From positions 98,151 through 162,150 of the forward strand of contig CAIZRK010000034.1 in assembly GCA_903935355.1 (NCBI GenBank): 64,000 nucleotides of DNA. The letters are read 5' to 3'. A model generated the notes under the pieces. The model was given only the letters and a program-made list of their open reading frames with translations. It was not told the origin of the DNA and made no database searches. The stretch comes from an uncultured beta proteobacterium (lineage in GTDB: Bacteria; Pseudomonadota; Gammaproteobacteria; Burkholderiales; Burkholderiaceae). Positions 27,587-35,908 of this stretch are shown piece by piece. The position numbers and the translations under genes were made by a program. The first letter of the stretch is position 1; every line of letters begins with the position of its first letter.

Positions 27587-29350
27587 ATGAGTTTATTTTC
27601 TCGGCGCCCCTTCTTAGATCGAACTGCTAGTTGGCTAGAGCAAAGCGGCTTACATCCCTTGCTTGCTAGATTATTTGCAGCTCGCGGAATTGTCTCGCCC
27701 GAAGAGTTATCACTTGATCTTAAGCAACTACTTTCTCCAACAGGTCTTAAAAACTGCCTTTCTACAGCGACTTTACTAGCTGACATTTTGGAACGCCAAG
27801 AGCCGATGTTAGTAGTGGCAGACTACGATTGTGATGGCGCAACCGCTTGTGCAGTAGCAGTGCGGGGCTTAAAGATGTTAGGAGGTGCAAATACCGCCAT
27901 TGAGTTTTTAGTGCCCAACCGCTTTACGATGGGTTATGGCCTTACCCCTGAGGTGGTGGAGTTAGCCGCTCAGCAAAACCCCAAACCCAAATACCTCATT
28001 ACTGTGGACAACGGCATTGCTAGTGAAGCAGGTGTAGACCGTGCACGAGAACTTGGTATGGAAGTGATTGTGACCGATCACCACCTGCCAGGAGATCGCC
28101 TACCTAATGCGCTTGCTATTGTTAACCCCAATCAACCGGTCTGCCCTTTCCCTAGTAAAGCATTGGCTGGTGTAGGTGTTATGTTTTATTTACTCATAGC
28201 CCTTCGTGCAGAGCTACGCAAGCGGGGGAAATTTACCATCACGTCACAACCCAAAATAGAAAACCTCTTGGATTTAGTTGCCTTAGGCACAGTTGCAGAC
28301 GTAGCCCAACTCGACCGAAATAACCGTATCTTAGTGTCCAACGGCTTAAAACGGATCCGTTCTGAGGTCTCTCAAGCAGGTATTTTGGCACTTTTCCAGG
28401 TAGCAGCTCGTGATTATCGCAAGGCTAATGCCTTTGACTTAGGATTTGCCATTGGCCCTAGATTAAATGCCGCAGGTCGACTAGCAGATATGACTTTGGG
28501 TATCAGACTACTGCTCACCGATCAAACCGAGCAAGCTTTGGAACTTGCTCAAGAACTCGATCGCATTAACCGTGAGCGCCGCGTAATTGAGACTGGTATG
28601 CAAGCAGAGGCGTTTGCCCATTTAGCTGAAGATCAACTAGCAGATAAGATGACTAGCCACAGTAGCATTTGCCTGTGGAATCCAGAATGGCACCAAGGCG
28701 TAGTCGGCATTGTTGCCTCACGCCTAAAAGAACGATTTAATCGTCCTGCGATTGTTTTTGCTCCTGCGGATAGCACTTCGGGGGGGCTTGAGAAAGAGCT
28801 TCGCGGCTCAGGTCGATCAATTACTGGTTTTCATCTGAGAGATGCTCTAGATATAGTTTCTAAACGCGAACCTGGCCTTATTCTCAAATTCGGTGGTCAT
28901 GCCATGGCTGCTGGCCTCACCATTCGCAAAAGTGATTTTGAAAAGTTTGATGGTTTATTTCAGGAAGTGGCCGATGAATTACTTAATGATGAATTGCTTG
29001 AACGACGCCATATTCATGACGGTAGCTTGTCACTATCAGAGTTCACCCCAGAAATAGGTGACTTACTTGCCGCAGAAATCTGGGGTCAAGGCTTTCCCCA
29101 GCCCATTTTTTTTGGGGAATTTGAGGTTGGTCAGCAAAGCCTCATGAAAGAAAAGCATCTGCGCTTGCAGCTTCGTCCTGTTGGGGATGGCCAGCTGGCT
29201 AGCAAACCATTTACTGGGGTTTGGTTTAACCGGACCCAGCTATTACCAGCTAAGGCCAAGCTAGCCTACCGCCTAGTGACTGACCGCTACCAAGGTCAGG
29301 CCCGCGTACAGCTCATGATTGAGGCCCATGATGAGAGTGTTCCCAACTAA
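27587..29350 (+). CDS. recJ: Single-stranded-DNA-specific exonuclease RecJ
   Basis: RecJ degrades single-stranded DNA 5' to 3' in recombination and mismatch repair. DHH motifs are ADYDCDGATA, TVDNGIASEAG and the DHH of VTDHHLPGD. The DHHA1 domain shows WHQGVVGIVASRLKERF and FGGHAMAAGLTI, and a C-terminal OB fold follows. Its 587 residues fit the family. The gene starts 38 bp after the RpfE-like gene and ends 35 bp before prfB. Confidence 0.96.
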   Translation: MSLFSRRPFLDRTASWLEQSGLHPLLARLFAARGIVSPEELSLDLKQLLSPTGLKNCLSTATLLADILERQEPMLVVADYDCDGATACAVAVRGLKMLGGANTAIEFLVPNRFTMGYGLTPEVVELAAQQNPKPKYLITVDNGIASEAGVDRARELGMEVIVTDHHLPGDRLPNALAIVNPNQPVCPFPSKALAGVGVMFYLLIALRAELRKRGKFTITSQPKIENLLDLVALGTVADVAQLDRNNRILVSNGLKRIRSEVSQAGILALFQVAARDYRKANAFDLGFAIGPRLNAAGRLADMTLGIRLLLTDQTEQALELAQELDRINRERRVIETGMQAEAFAHLAEDQLADKMTSHSSICLWNPEWHQGVVGIVASRLKERFNRPAIVFAPADSTSGGLEKELRGSGRSITGFHLRDALDIVSKREPGLILKFGGHAMAAGLTIRKSDFEKFDGLFQEVADELLNDELLERRHIHDGSLSLSEFTPEIGDLLAAEIWGQGFPQPIFFGEFEVGQQSLMKEKHLRLQLRPVGDGQLASKPFTGVWFNRTQLLPAKAKLAYRLVTDRYQGQARVQLMIEAHDESVPN

Positions 29351-29373
29351 AGGGTTCAGGCTCATAACCCCCT

Positions 29374-29379
29374 TATAAT
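29374..29379 (+). promoter_or_regulatory. -10-like TATAAT just upstream of prfB start
   Basis: A consensus TATAAT sits inside a C-run/G-run frame (CCCCTTATAATCAGGGG), ending 6 bases before the prfB ATG. A transcript from it would be nearly leaderless. No convincing -35 is visible at the usual distance. Confidence 0.4.
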
Positions 29380-29385
29380 CAGGGG

Positions 29386-30490
29386 ATGGAAGCCGAACAA
29401 CTCAATATTATTTCAAATACCCTCTCCGATCTGCTCACGCGTGAGCAAGCTCTACGGGGGTATCTTTGACTTCGAAGTAAAGTCACGCCGCCTTACTGAA
29501 GTTAACTCAATTCTTGAAGATCCCACCATCTGGGACGATCAAAAGAAAGCACAGGCCCTGGGCAAAGAAAAGAAGTTGCTCGATGGGGTTGTTGCCACTC
29601 TCACTGATTTAAATAGCAATCTCACTGGCGCCCTCGAATTATTCGATATGGCTAAAGAAGAAAGTGATTTTGAAACTATTGGCGTCATCGAACAAGATGT
29701 CGAGAGCTATAGCAAGATCATTCATGACCTTGAGTTCCGTCGCATGTTCCACAATGAGATGGATCCGTGTAGTTGCTTTATTGATATTCAGGCAGGTGCT
29801 GGCGGTACTGAAGCTTGCGATTGGGCCAGCATGCTCTATCGCCAATACCTCAAATATTGCGAGCGCAAAGGCTACAAAACAGAAATTCTGGAAGAATCTG
29901 ATGGTGACGTTGCTGGTATTAAGAGTGCCACTATTAAAGTTGATGGTGAATACGCATACGGACACCTGCGCTCAGAGACCGGGGTGCATCGCTTAGTACG
30001 CAAGTCCCCCTTTGACTCATCTAATGGACGTCATACCTCTTTTGCCAGTATCTATGTGTATCCAGAGATTGATGACTCGATTGAGATTGACGTTAATCCT
30101 GCAGATATTCGGACCGATACCTATCGCGCCTCTGGTGCGGGTGGTCAGCATATTAACAAGACTGACTCTGCCGTCCGTCTAACCCATCTCCCAACCGGAA
30201 TTGTGGTGCAGTGTCAGAATGACCGAAGCCAGCACCGCAATAGGGCTGAAGCCATGACTATGCTCAAATCGCGCCTGTACGAACACGAGATGCAAAAGCG
30301 CCGTGTGGAGCAAGATAAGTTGGAGGCCGGCAAAACGGATGTGGGTTGGGGTCACCAGATCCGCTCCTACGTACTTGATCAGAGCCGCATTAAAGACTTG
30401 CGCACGAACGTCGAGATCTCTAATACTCAAAAAGTATTAGATGGAGATCTTGATGCCTTCATTGAAGCCAGCCTGAAGCAAGGCGTGTAA
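29386..30490 (+). CDS. prfB: Peptide chain release factor 2 with programmed +1 frameshift
   Basis: RF2 releases chains at UGA and UAA. The gene is in two frames: codons 1-27 run from the ATG at 29386 to CTT at 29464-29466. An in-frame TGA (29467-29469) follows and, after a +1 shift, reading continues with GAC at 29468 to the stop at 30490, giving about 367 residues. The slippery CTTTGAC and an upstream G-rich AGGG-like internal Shine-Dalgarno (CGGGGG) are intact. The GGQ motif lies in [16 protein letters not shown] and an anticodon-like SPF in [11 protein letters not shown]2 levels thus control their own synthesis, as in most bacteria. Confidence 0.97.
29456..29470 (+). promoter_or_regulatory. 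prfB +1 recoding site
   Basis: A G-run (29456-29460) acts as internal Shine-Dalgarno just upstream of TATCTTTGAC. The CTT codon at 29464 and the TGA at 29467 form the standard shift site, so slow decoding of UGA lets the ribosome slip forward one base. Confidence 0.93.
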
Positions 30491-30523
30491 AAACCGAACA
30501 CCCATCACTGCATCACTAAAGAT

Positions 30524-32068
30524 ATGAACGATAAAGCCATCCAATCCCCAGCAACCGAAGTTGTTGATGAAAATCACATCATTGCCGAGCGCCGTGAAAA
30601 ACTCGCTAAGTTACGCGCAGCCGGTATCGCCTTCCCAAATGATTTCGTGCCAACTCACTTAGCAGCGGATCTCCACACCCACTATGACGGCCTCACTAAA
30701 GAAGAAATGGCCGCTAAAAAAGTACATGTCAAAGTTGCTGGACGTATGGTACTTAAGCGTGTGATGGGTAAAGCGAGTTTTGCAACCATTCAAGATCGCA
30801 GTGGACAAATTCAGTTCTATATCAACGATGAGCTCAGTGGTGCTGATGTTCATGGCGCCTTCAAGCATTGGGACATGGGCGACTTTATCTCTGCTGAAGG
30901 CAATCTCTTTAAAACCAATAAAGGTGAACTCTCAGTTGAGTGCAGCAATTTACGCCTCCTCAGCAAGTCATTGCGTCCATTGCCTGATAAGTTCCACGGC
31001 CTCTCAGATCTGGAGACTAAATATCGTCAACGCTATGTAGACTTGATTGTTAATCCAGAAAGCCGCAATACTTTTAGAGCACGCAGCAATGCGATTGCCT
31101 CCTTGCGTCGCCATATGCTCGATGCTGATTTTATGGAAGTAGAAACACCCATGCTTCACCCTATTCCGGGTGGCGCTACAGCTAAACCATTTATTACGCA
31201 CCACAATGCTTTAGATATGCAGATGTTCTTGCGCATTGCGCCAGAACTGTACTTGAAGCGCTTAGTAGTAGGTGGCTTTGAGCGCGTCTTTGAAATTAAC
31301 CGTAACTTCCGTAACGAAGGCGTTAGTCCGCGCCATAATCCAGAATTCACGATGATGGAATTCTATGCAGCCTATACGGATTACCATTGGCTGATGGACT
31401 TCACCGAAGGCTTAATTCGTGCAGCGGCTATCGATGCCCAAGGTACCGCAGCACTAACCCACCAAGGTCGTGATCTAGATTTGAGTAAACCTTTCCAGCG
31501 CCTAACGATTACTGAAGCCATCCTGAAATACTGTGGCCAGTCCAATAAGAGTTACGAGCCCGCTCAATTGGAAGATGCTGCATTCATTCGCGCTGAATTG
31601 AAAAAAGGTGGCGAGAACCCAGATTCCCCTACCCTGAAGAACGCAGGTATTGGAGCACTCCAATTGGCTTTATTTGAGTTGGTTGCTGAGTCACACCTCT
31701 GGGAGCCAACCTACATCATTGATTACCCAATTGAAGTTAGCCCCCTCGCCCGTGAATCCGATACGCGCCCTGGTATTACTGAGCGCTTTGAATTGTTCAT
31801 CACTGGTCGTGAAATCGCTAACGGCTTCTCTGAGTTAAACGATGCTGAAGATCAAGCAAATCGTTTCCGCAAGCAAGTTGAGCAAAAAGAAGCTGGGGAT
31901 GAAGAGGCAATGTACTTTGACCACGACTTCATTCGCGCGCTAGAGTACGGCATGCCCCCAACGGGTGGTTGCGGTATCGGTATTGATCGTTTGGTCATGT
32001 TACTCACAGATGCACCAAACATTCGTGATGTGATCTTATTCCCGCATCTGCGTCGCGAAGAAGAGTAA
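30524..32068 (+). CDS. lysS: Lysyl-tRNA synthetase, class II
   Basis: LysS charges tRNA-Lys. An N-terminal OB-fold anticodon domain (about residues 65-180) precedes the class II catalytic core. Motif 1 is [16 protein letters not shown], motif 2 is [20 protein letters not shown] and motif 3 is [19 protein letters not shown]. The 514-residue length is usual. The gene follows prfB by 33 bp, the conserved prfB-lysS pair of many proteobacteria, and is closed by a terminator hairpin. Confidence 0.97.
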   Translation: MNDKAIQSPATEVVDENHIIAERREKLAKLRAAGIAFPNDFVPTHLAADLHTHYDGLTKEEMAAKKVHVKVAGRMVLKRVMGKASFATIQDRSGQIQFYINDELSGADVHGAFKHWDMGDFISAEGNLFKTNKGELSVECSNLRLLSKSLRPLPDKFHGLSDLETKYRQRYVDLIVNPESRNTFRARSNAIASLRRHMLDADFMEVETPMLHPIPGGATAKPFITHHNALDMQMFLRIAPELYLKRLVVGGFERVFEINRNFRNEGVSPRHNPEFTMMEFYAAYTDYHWLMDFTEGLIRAAAIDAQGTAALTHQGRDLDLSKPFQRLTITEAILKYCGQSNKSYEPAQLEDAAFIRAELKKGGENPDSPTLKNAGIGALQLALFELVAESHLWEPTYIIDYPIEVSPLARESDTRPGITERFELFITGREIANGFSELNDAEDQANRFRKQVEQKEAGDEEAMYFDHDFIRALEYGMPPTGGCGIGIDRLVMLLTDAPNIRDVILFPHLRREEE

Positions 32069-32101
32069 GTCGCTTATCTTTATTACCAATCAGGAAAAAC
32101 A

Positions 32102-32123
32102 AAAGTCGCAACCATGCGACTTT
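32102..32123 (+). terminator. Terminator hairpin after lysS
   Basis: AAAGTCGCA (32102-32110) pairs perfectly with TGCGACTTT (32115-32123) across an ACCA tetraloop. The U-rich tail is short (TTTCTTGTTG). It lies between convergent lysS and the DUF3149 gene and, by its flanking A and T runs, may serve both strands. Confidence 0.75.
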
Positions 32124-32136
32124 CTTGTTGCAGCAC

Positions 32137-32259
32137 CTATTCTCCAGCGGACATCTTTTTAAGGAACATTCGAGTAAAAAATACCGCCATTCCAATAATC
32201 GTAACAATCACAAGCAAACTCAATTGACCTTCATAAGTCCCAAATAACTCTTTAATCAT
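32137..32259 (-). CDS. Small DUF3149 family membrane protein
   Basis: A 40-residue peptide starts MIKELFGTYEGQLSLLVIVT and ends FLKKMSAGE. This matches the DUF3149 pattern: an acidic/polar start, one membrane helix and a basic end, widespread in Betaproteobacteria. A strong GGAG ribosome binding site lies 6 bases before the ATG at 32259. Its function is unknown. It is downstream of and divergent from nothing in particular, so context gives no further clue. Confidence 0.82.
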   Translation of the reverse strand: MIKELFGTYEGQLSLLVIVTIIGMAVFFTRMFLKKMSAGE

Positions 32260-32342
32260 TTCGCTCTCCTTTGAATACCACTAAGGATTACTTTAGGCTT
32301 ATCAAGAGCATTCTGATTTGACGTAAATCAAATAATGGATCG

Positions 32343-32795
32343 CTAATTTAGTGGAAAGAGCTGTTTATTTAGACTATCCATTACCGTGACGTTTACCGGA
32401 ATTGCCAAACTCACACTGGAAGATACAGTACAAAAATCTTGAAATTGCGCTAACACTCGATCTAAGTTCTGTAAAGTTTCACCTGGTACGCCAATCTGAA
32501 TATCTACATCAATAGCTAAAATTCGTAAGCGATTTTGCTCGTTACGACCAATTTCGCAACTAGCATTCGTCACGATAGGCTCAGGATTTTGTTTAAACTT
32601 TCGTAAAGCAAATAATAAAGAGTCAGATAAGCAGTTGGCAACTCCAGCAATTAAAAATTGTGATGGTGTAGCCCCATCTGAACCGCCTAATGGAGGGGGT
32701 TCATCACCAAAAATGGGGTCTTTATTATCGGCATAGTAAATAGCAAACCGATAGTCGGATTGCTGAACCAACTTTACTGATGGAGATTCACTCAT
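32343..32795 (-). CDS. OsmC family protein
   Basis: OsmC-like proteins are thiol peroxidases acting on organic hydroperoxides or persulfides. Both redox Cys are present, one in GVANCLSDSL and one in FQDFCTVSSSVSLAIPV. The 150-residue length is that of the YhfA/OsmC class. It follows the rhodanese gene by 38 bp on the same strand, a pairing that suggests handling of reactive sulfur species rather than osmotic stress. That last point is inference. Confidence 0.88.
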   Translation of the reverse strand: MSESPSVKLVQQSDYRFAIYYADNKDPIFGDEPPPLGGSDGATPSQFLIAGVANCLSDSLLFALRKFKQNPEPIVTNASCEIGRNEQNRLRILAIDVDIQIGVPGETLQNLDRVLAQFQDFCTVSSSVSLAIPVNVTVMDSLNKQLFPLN

Positions 32796-32833
32796 AAAAT
32801 TCCTTTACTTAAAATACGTAATAAATTTTTGAC

Positions 32834-33214
32834 TTATTCAAACTTAAGTGGCTCTGGTTTGACAATCGGATTACCTGCTTGAGACCACCCTTCGAAACCG
32901 CCAGCAATAGACTGAACATGCAAATATCCCATTTCATGAAGTACTTTAGCGGCTAAAGCGGCTCGCCCACTATTTTTGCAGTACAACACTATCTTCAAAT
33001 TTCGGGAACTCAGATCTGGATCATTACTCAACTTGAACTCCAATAGCCCTCTAGAAATATGAATTGCACCCGGGATATGCCCATTAGCATATTCATCAGC
33101 TTCACGAACATCAAGCAATACATCGGAGTCCTGAATGGCATTTAAGGCATCTTCAAGACTGACTTCTTTAATATCTGCTTTAGCTAGTAGCACAAGATCA
33201 TGAGCGGTTTTCAT
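32834..33214 (-). CDS. Single-domain rhodanese-like sulfurtransferase
   Basis: The 126-residue protein is one rhodanese domain: LLDVREADEYANGHIPGAIH, then the active-site loop YCKNSGRAALAA with the catalytic Cys near residue 78. It moves sulfane sulfur between thiols. It sits between the methyltransferase and OsmC genes, 55 bp after an AT-rich 16-bp palindrome. An alternative start inside is not needed; the ATG at 33214 follows GAGGAAGC. Confidence 0.9.
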   Translation of the reverse strand: MKTAHDLVLLAKADIKEVSLEDALNAIQDSDVLLDVREADEYANGHIPGAIHISRGLLEFKLSNDPDLSSRNLKIVLYCKNSGRAALAAKVLHEMGYLHVQSIAGGFEGWSQAGNPIVKPEPLKFE

Positions 33215-33268
33215 TGCTTCCTCTTCAATTCATTCTTAATTAATTCTTAATTTATATCTTTTAATATT

Positions 33269-33284
33269 ATATATTATAATATAT
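33269..33284. promoter_or_regulatory. 16-bp AT-only palindrome upstream of rhodanese gene
   Basis: ATATATTATAATATAT is a perfect palindrome directly at the stop codon of the methyltransferase gene and 55 bp ahead of the rhodanese start. AT-rich dyads of this sort are used by ArsR-type sulfide/persulfide repressors such as BigR, but no ArsR gene is in the window. Chance occurrence in an AT-rich spacer is possible. Confidence 0.35.
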
Positions 33285-33772
33285 TAATACAAGCCTGGAA
33301 TTAATTTTTTAACTTTCTGCTTGTATTCCAAATATGCTGGGAACCGCTCTATTAACCAAATCTCTTCACACCTTGTCTTGAGATCGAAAAAAATAAAGAG
33401 CGCAATTACATAAACTAGAACAAATGCGTAGGGATAAATCAATAGCCATCCTAATGCCACTAAAAGGACCCCAAAATATATGGGATGCCGCACAATGCGA
33501 TAAAGACCCCCTTGAATCAGTTGGGCACCTTCCTTGGGGCAAGGTAAGGGGGTGAGATTTTTACCCAAGTTCAATGCAGCAACAATGGTTAGTAGCAATC
33601 CCAGTAAGCTAATAATCACCCCCAAAAGCCATACATATGATCGGAGGAATGATGTTGTGGTCCATTCAGGCAAGAGAAGTGGGCCTTGAGGGCCAAAGAT
33701 AATGAGGCCTATCAAGATTGCTTGGACTAGAACGTAACCAGCGCCCCGCTCTACTAGAGATAACTGCCTCAT
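33284..33772 (-). CDS. Isoprenylcysteine carboxyl methyltransferase (ICMT/PEMT) family membrane protein
   Basis: This is a membrane methyltransferase-like protein with about four to five helices. The C-terminal SAM/substrate region is clear: GGLYRIVRHPIYFGVLLVALGW and RCEEIWLIERFPAYLEYKQKV. Bacterial members have no known isoprenylcysteine substrate. The ATG at 33772 after AAAGG is preferred; the frame extends to a TTG at 33820. It heads a three-gene minus-strand group with rhodanese and OsmC. Confidence 0.82.
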   Translation of the reverse strand: MRQLSLVERGAGYVLVQAILIGLIIFGPQGPLLLPEWTTTSFLRSYVWLLGVIISLLGLLLTIVAALNLGKNLTPLPCPKEGAQLIQGGLYRIVRHPIYFGVLLVALGWLLIYPYAFVLVYVIALFIFFDLKTRCEEIWLIERFPAYLEYKQKVKKLIPGLY

Positions 33773-33936
33773 AAAACCTTTTATTAAAGAATATAAGCAC
33801 TTGCTAAAAAATGAGGACAAAAATCACCGACCCCAAATTGTGCATGGCAATGAATAAATTAGATCCAAAAGTCATATGTTCATCATAACGTGCCCCCTTT
33901 TAAAGTGGTCGACCCCACGCTTTATTACTAAAAACA

Positions 33937-33948
33937 TGATCCAAATCA
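33937..33948 (+). promoter_or_regulatory. Fnr/Dnr-like half-site pair upstream of fpr
   Basis: TGATCCAAATCA contains TGAT-N4-ATCA, eight of ten core positions of the Fnr/Dnr consensus TTGAT-N4-ATCAA. It lies 90 bp before the ferredoxin reductase gene. The surrounding 217-base gap (33821-34037) shows no other gene. Confidence 0.35.
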
Positions 33949-34037
33949 CTACTTGACCCTATTTTTGGATCAATTTCTGGGAACTTGCTACTTGGAGAAT
34001 GGGATAATCAACTTTTTCCTCGATTACATAAGTACTT

Positions 34038-34814
34038 ATGGCCGCATATAACACCGAAACTGTTCTCACCGTTCACCATTGGAATGACACCCTATTTAGT
34101 TTCACTACTACACGCAATAAAGGCTTACGTTTTCGTAGCGGTCATTTTTTGATGATTGGCCTTGAAGTAGAAGGTAAGCCACTAGTTCGGGCCTACAGCG
34201 TAGCTAGCCCAAATTATGAAGAACATTTAGAATTCTTGAGTATTAAAGTCCAAAATGGCCCCCTTACCTCCCGTTTACAAAAAATACAGGTTGGTGACCC
34301 CGTCTTGGTAAGTGAAAAGTCTGTTGGCACCTTGGTGATCGATGACTTAAATCCAGGCAAACATCTTTACCTCTTTAGTACTGGCACAGGCCTTGCACCA
34401 TTCATGAGCATTATTCGTGACCCAGAGACCTATGATAAGTTTGAAAAGGTGGTATTAATTCATGGCGTACGCTTAGTGAGCGAATTAGCTTACGGCGATT
34501 ACATCAAGAATGAACTTACTCAAGATGAATTTATGGGCGATCTCATTCGAGAAAAACTCATCTACTATCCAACAGTCACTCGTGAAGCATTCACGCATAC
34601 TGGGCGATTAACTACTGCCATTGAATCTGGCCAACTTTTCAAAGACATTGGCTTGCCTCCACTAGATCCAGCTGTTGATAGAGCCATGATCTGCGGCAGC
34701 CCATCTATGCTGAAAGAAACTGCCGAGATGCTTGATGCTAAAGGCTTCAAAGTATCACCTAGCTTGGGTCAACTCGGTGACTATGTATTTGAACGGGCTT
34801 TCGTAGAAAAATAA
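34038..34814 (+). CDS. fpr: Ferredoxin--NADP+ reductase
   Basis: Fpr passes electrons between NADPH and ferredoxin or flavodoxin. FAD binding is shown by VRAYSVASP (RxYS) and GPLTSRLQ, NADP binding by STGTGLAPFMSI and MICGSPSMLKET, and the C-terminus DYVFERAFVEK is that of the bacterial subclass I/II Fpr with a terminal aromatic-containing tail. Length 258 is standard. It stands alone between an Fnr-like site and the dyads of the next region. Confidence 0.95.
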   Translation: MAAYNTETVLTVHHWNDTLFSFTTTRNKGLRFRSGHFLMIGLEVEGKPLVRAYSVASPNYEEHLEFLSIKVQNGPLTSRLQKIQVGDPVLVSEKSVGTLVIDDLNPGKHLYLFSTGTGLAPFMSIIRDPETYDKFEKVVLIHGVRLVSELAYGDYIKNELTQDEFMGDLIREKLIYYPTVTREAFTHTGRLTTAIESGQLFKDIGLPPLDPAVDRAMICGSPSMLKETAEMLDAKGFKVSPSLGQLGDYVFERAFVEK

Positions 34815-34832
34815 GTCATTATAGGATCCTAT

Positions 34833-34855
34833 ATATCTAAAAGTAATTTAGATAT
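34833..34855. promoter_or_regulatory. Dyad ATATCTAAA-N5-TTTAGATAT upstream of sulfur genes
   Basis: Perfect 9-bp arms, ATATCTAAA (34833-34841) and TTTAGATAT (34847-34855), are separated by AGTAA. A second dyad with 9-bp arms (TCTATATAT at 34857-34865 and ATATATAGA at 34875-34883) follows directly. They lie upstream of the small ORF and the TSUP-cysHDN run. The first uses the same half-site as the long palindrome before the sulfolactate operon. Confidence 0.5.
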
Positions 34856-34930
34856 CTCTATATATTCCTTGTAGATATATAGATGCCTTGGTAAATTCTC
34901 CCTCACGAGATATTTATCAAGGAATTTTCG

Positions 34931-35095
34931 ATGTCACCGGTACGAGAGCATTACAACCCCCTTATTACCAAACTATTGCGAGAGCATGATTGCTTGCCGC
35001 ACGATTGCATTGAAGAACGCAAGTGCTTTCAACGCAGAATTATTTTTTTGATGAATACCATCAAGCTTGAAGAATTCGAAACCTCTTTTGTGTAA
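34931..35095 (+). CDS. Putative 54-residue Cys-containing small protein
   Basis: The frame from ATG 34931 to TAA at 35093 encodes a small basic/acidic protein with Cys at 21, 26 and 32 (HDCLPHDC and ERKCFQRR). An AAGGAA ribosome binding site lies 7 bases upstream. It ends 18 bp before the TSUP permease and follows the two dyads, so it may be the first gene of the sulfur operon. I do not recognise a family. The Cys/His spacing could bind metal or be redox-active, but nothing proves it. Confidence 0.5.
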   Translation: MSPVREHYNPLITKLLREHDCLPHDCIEERKCFQRRIIFLMNTIKLEEFETSFV

Positions 35096-35113
35096 GTTGG
35101 GTAAAACATAAAA

Positions 35114-35908
35114 ATGCTGCAATTTTTTCTAGAGTCCTCTCAATTTATTATTTCGGGCGCGTTGGTCGGCCTACTCGTTGGCATGACTGGTGTTGGCGGT
35201 GGATCTTTAATGACGCCATTACTCACAATTATTTTTGGGGTTGCTCCAACTACTGCCGTAGGAACTGATCTTGCTTTTGCAGCAATCACCAAGGGATTTG
35301 GAACAGCAGCCCATAAACTACATGGCAATGTTCGCTGGGATATCGTTAGACTGCTTAGTCTTGGTAGTTTGGCTACCGCAATTTTATCTATCCTAGCACT
35401 CAGATACATAGGGCCAGTTTCAAAAAACTTCAACCATCTCATTAGTATTTCCATTGGAGTATCGGTTCTTTTAACTGCCGGTTCACTGCTATTTAGAGCT
35501 AATATTTTGAAATGGGTACAAGTTAATCCTCATTTTTTACCTAGTGGACCAAACTTATCCAAAGCCACTATCGTAGTCGGTGCCATTATTGGTGTGCTTG
35601 TGACTATCTCCTCTATTGGTGCAGGCGCAATTGGAGCCACATTAATTCTGATTCTCTACCCACATCTAAAGCCAGCGCAAGTTGCTGGGACGGATATTGC
35701 CTATGCAGTCCCACTTACCGCCCTTGCTGGTATTGGTCATTGGTGGCTAGGAAATGTACATTTCGATTTGTTATTCGGTCTTTTAATTGGCTCTGTTCCA
35801 GCAATTTGGCTAGGCGCCAAGCTTTCTAGTGCCCTATCTGAAAAAGCAACGCGGACTACCCTCGCAGCTACTTTATTTTTAGTTGGGATTAAATTAGTCT
35901 CCTCATGA
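35114..35908 (+). CDS. TSUP (TauE/SafE) family permease
   Basis: This 264-residue membrane protein has two halves with repeated Gly-rich helices, GLLVGMTGVGGGSLMTPLL and GVLVTISSIGAGAIGATLI, the hallmark of the TSUP family. Members move sulfite, sulfonates or other organic anions. It overlaps cysH by 4 bp (ATGA) and so belongs to the assimilatory operon, where it may import sulfate or export excess sulfite; the direction cannot be read from sequence. Confidence 0.87.
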   Translation: MLQFFLESSQFIISGALVGLLVGMTGVGGGSLMTPLLTIIFGVAPTTAVGTDLAFAAITKGFGTAAHKLHGNVRWDIVRLLSLGSLATAILSILALRYIGPVSKNFNHLISISIGVSVLLTAGSLLFRANILKWVQVNPHFLPSGPNLSKATIVVGAIIGVLVTISSIGAGAIGATLILILYPHLKPAQVAGTDIAYAVPLTALAGIGHWWLGNVHFDLLFGLLIGSVPAIWLGAKLSSALSEKATRTTLAATLFLVGIKLVSS

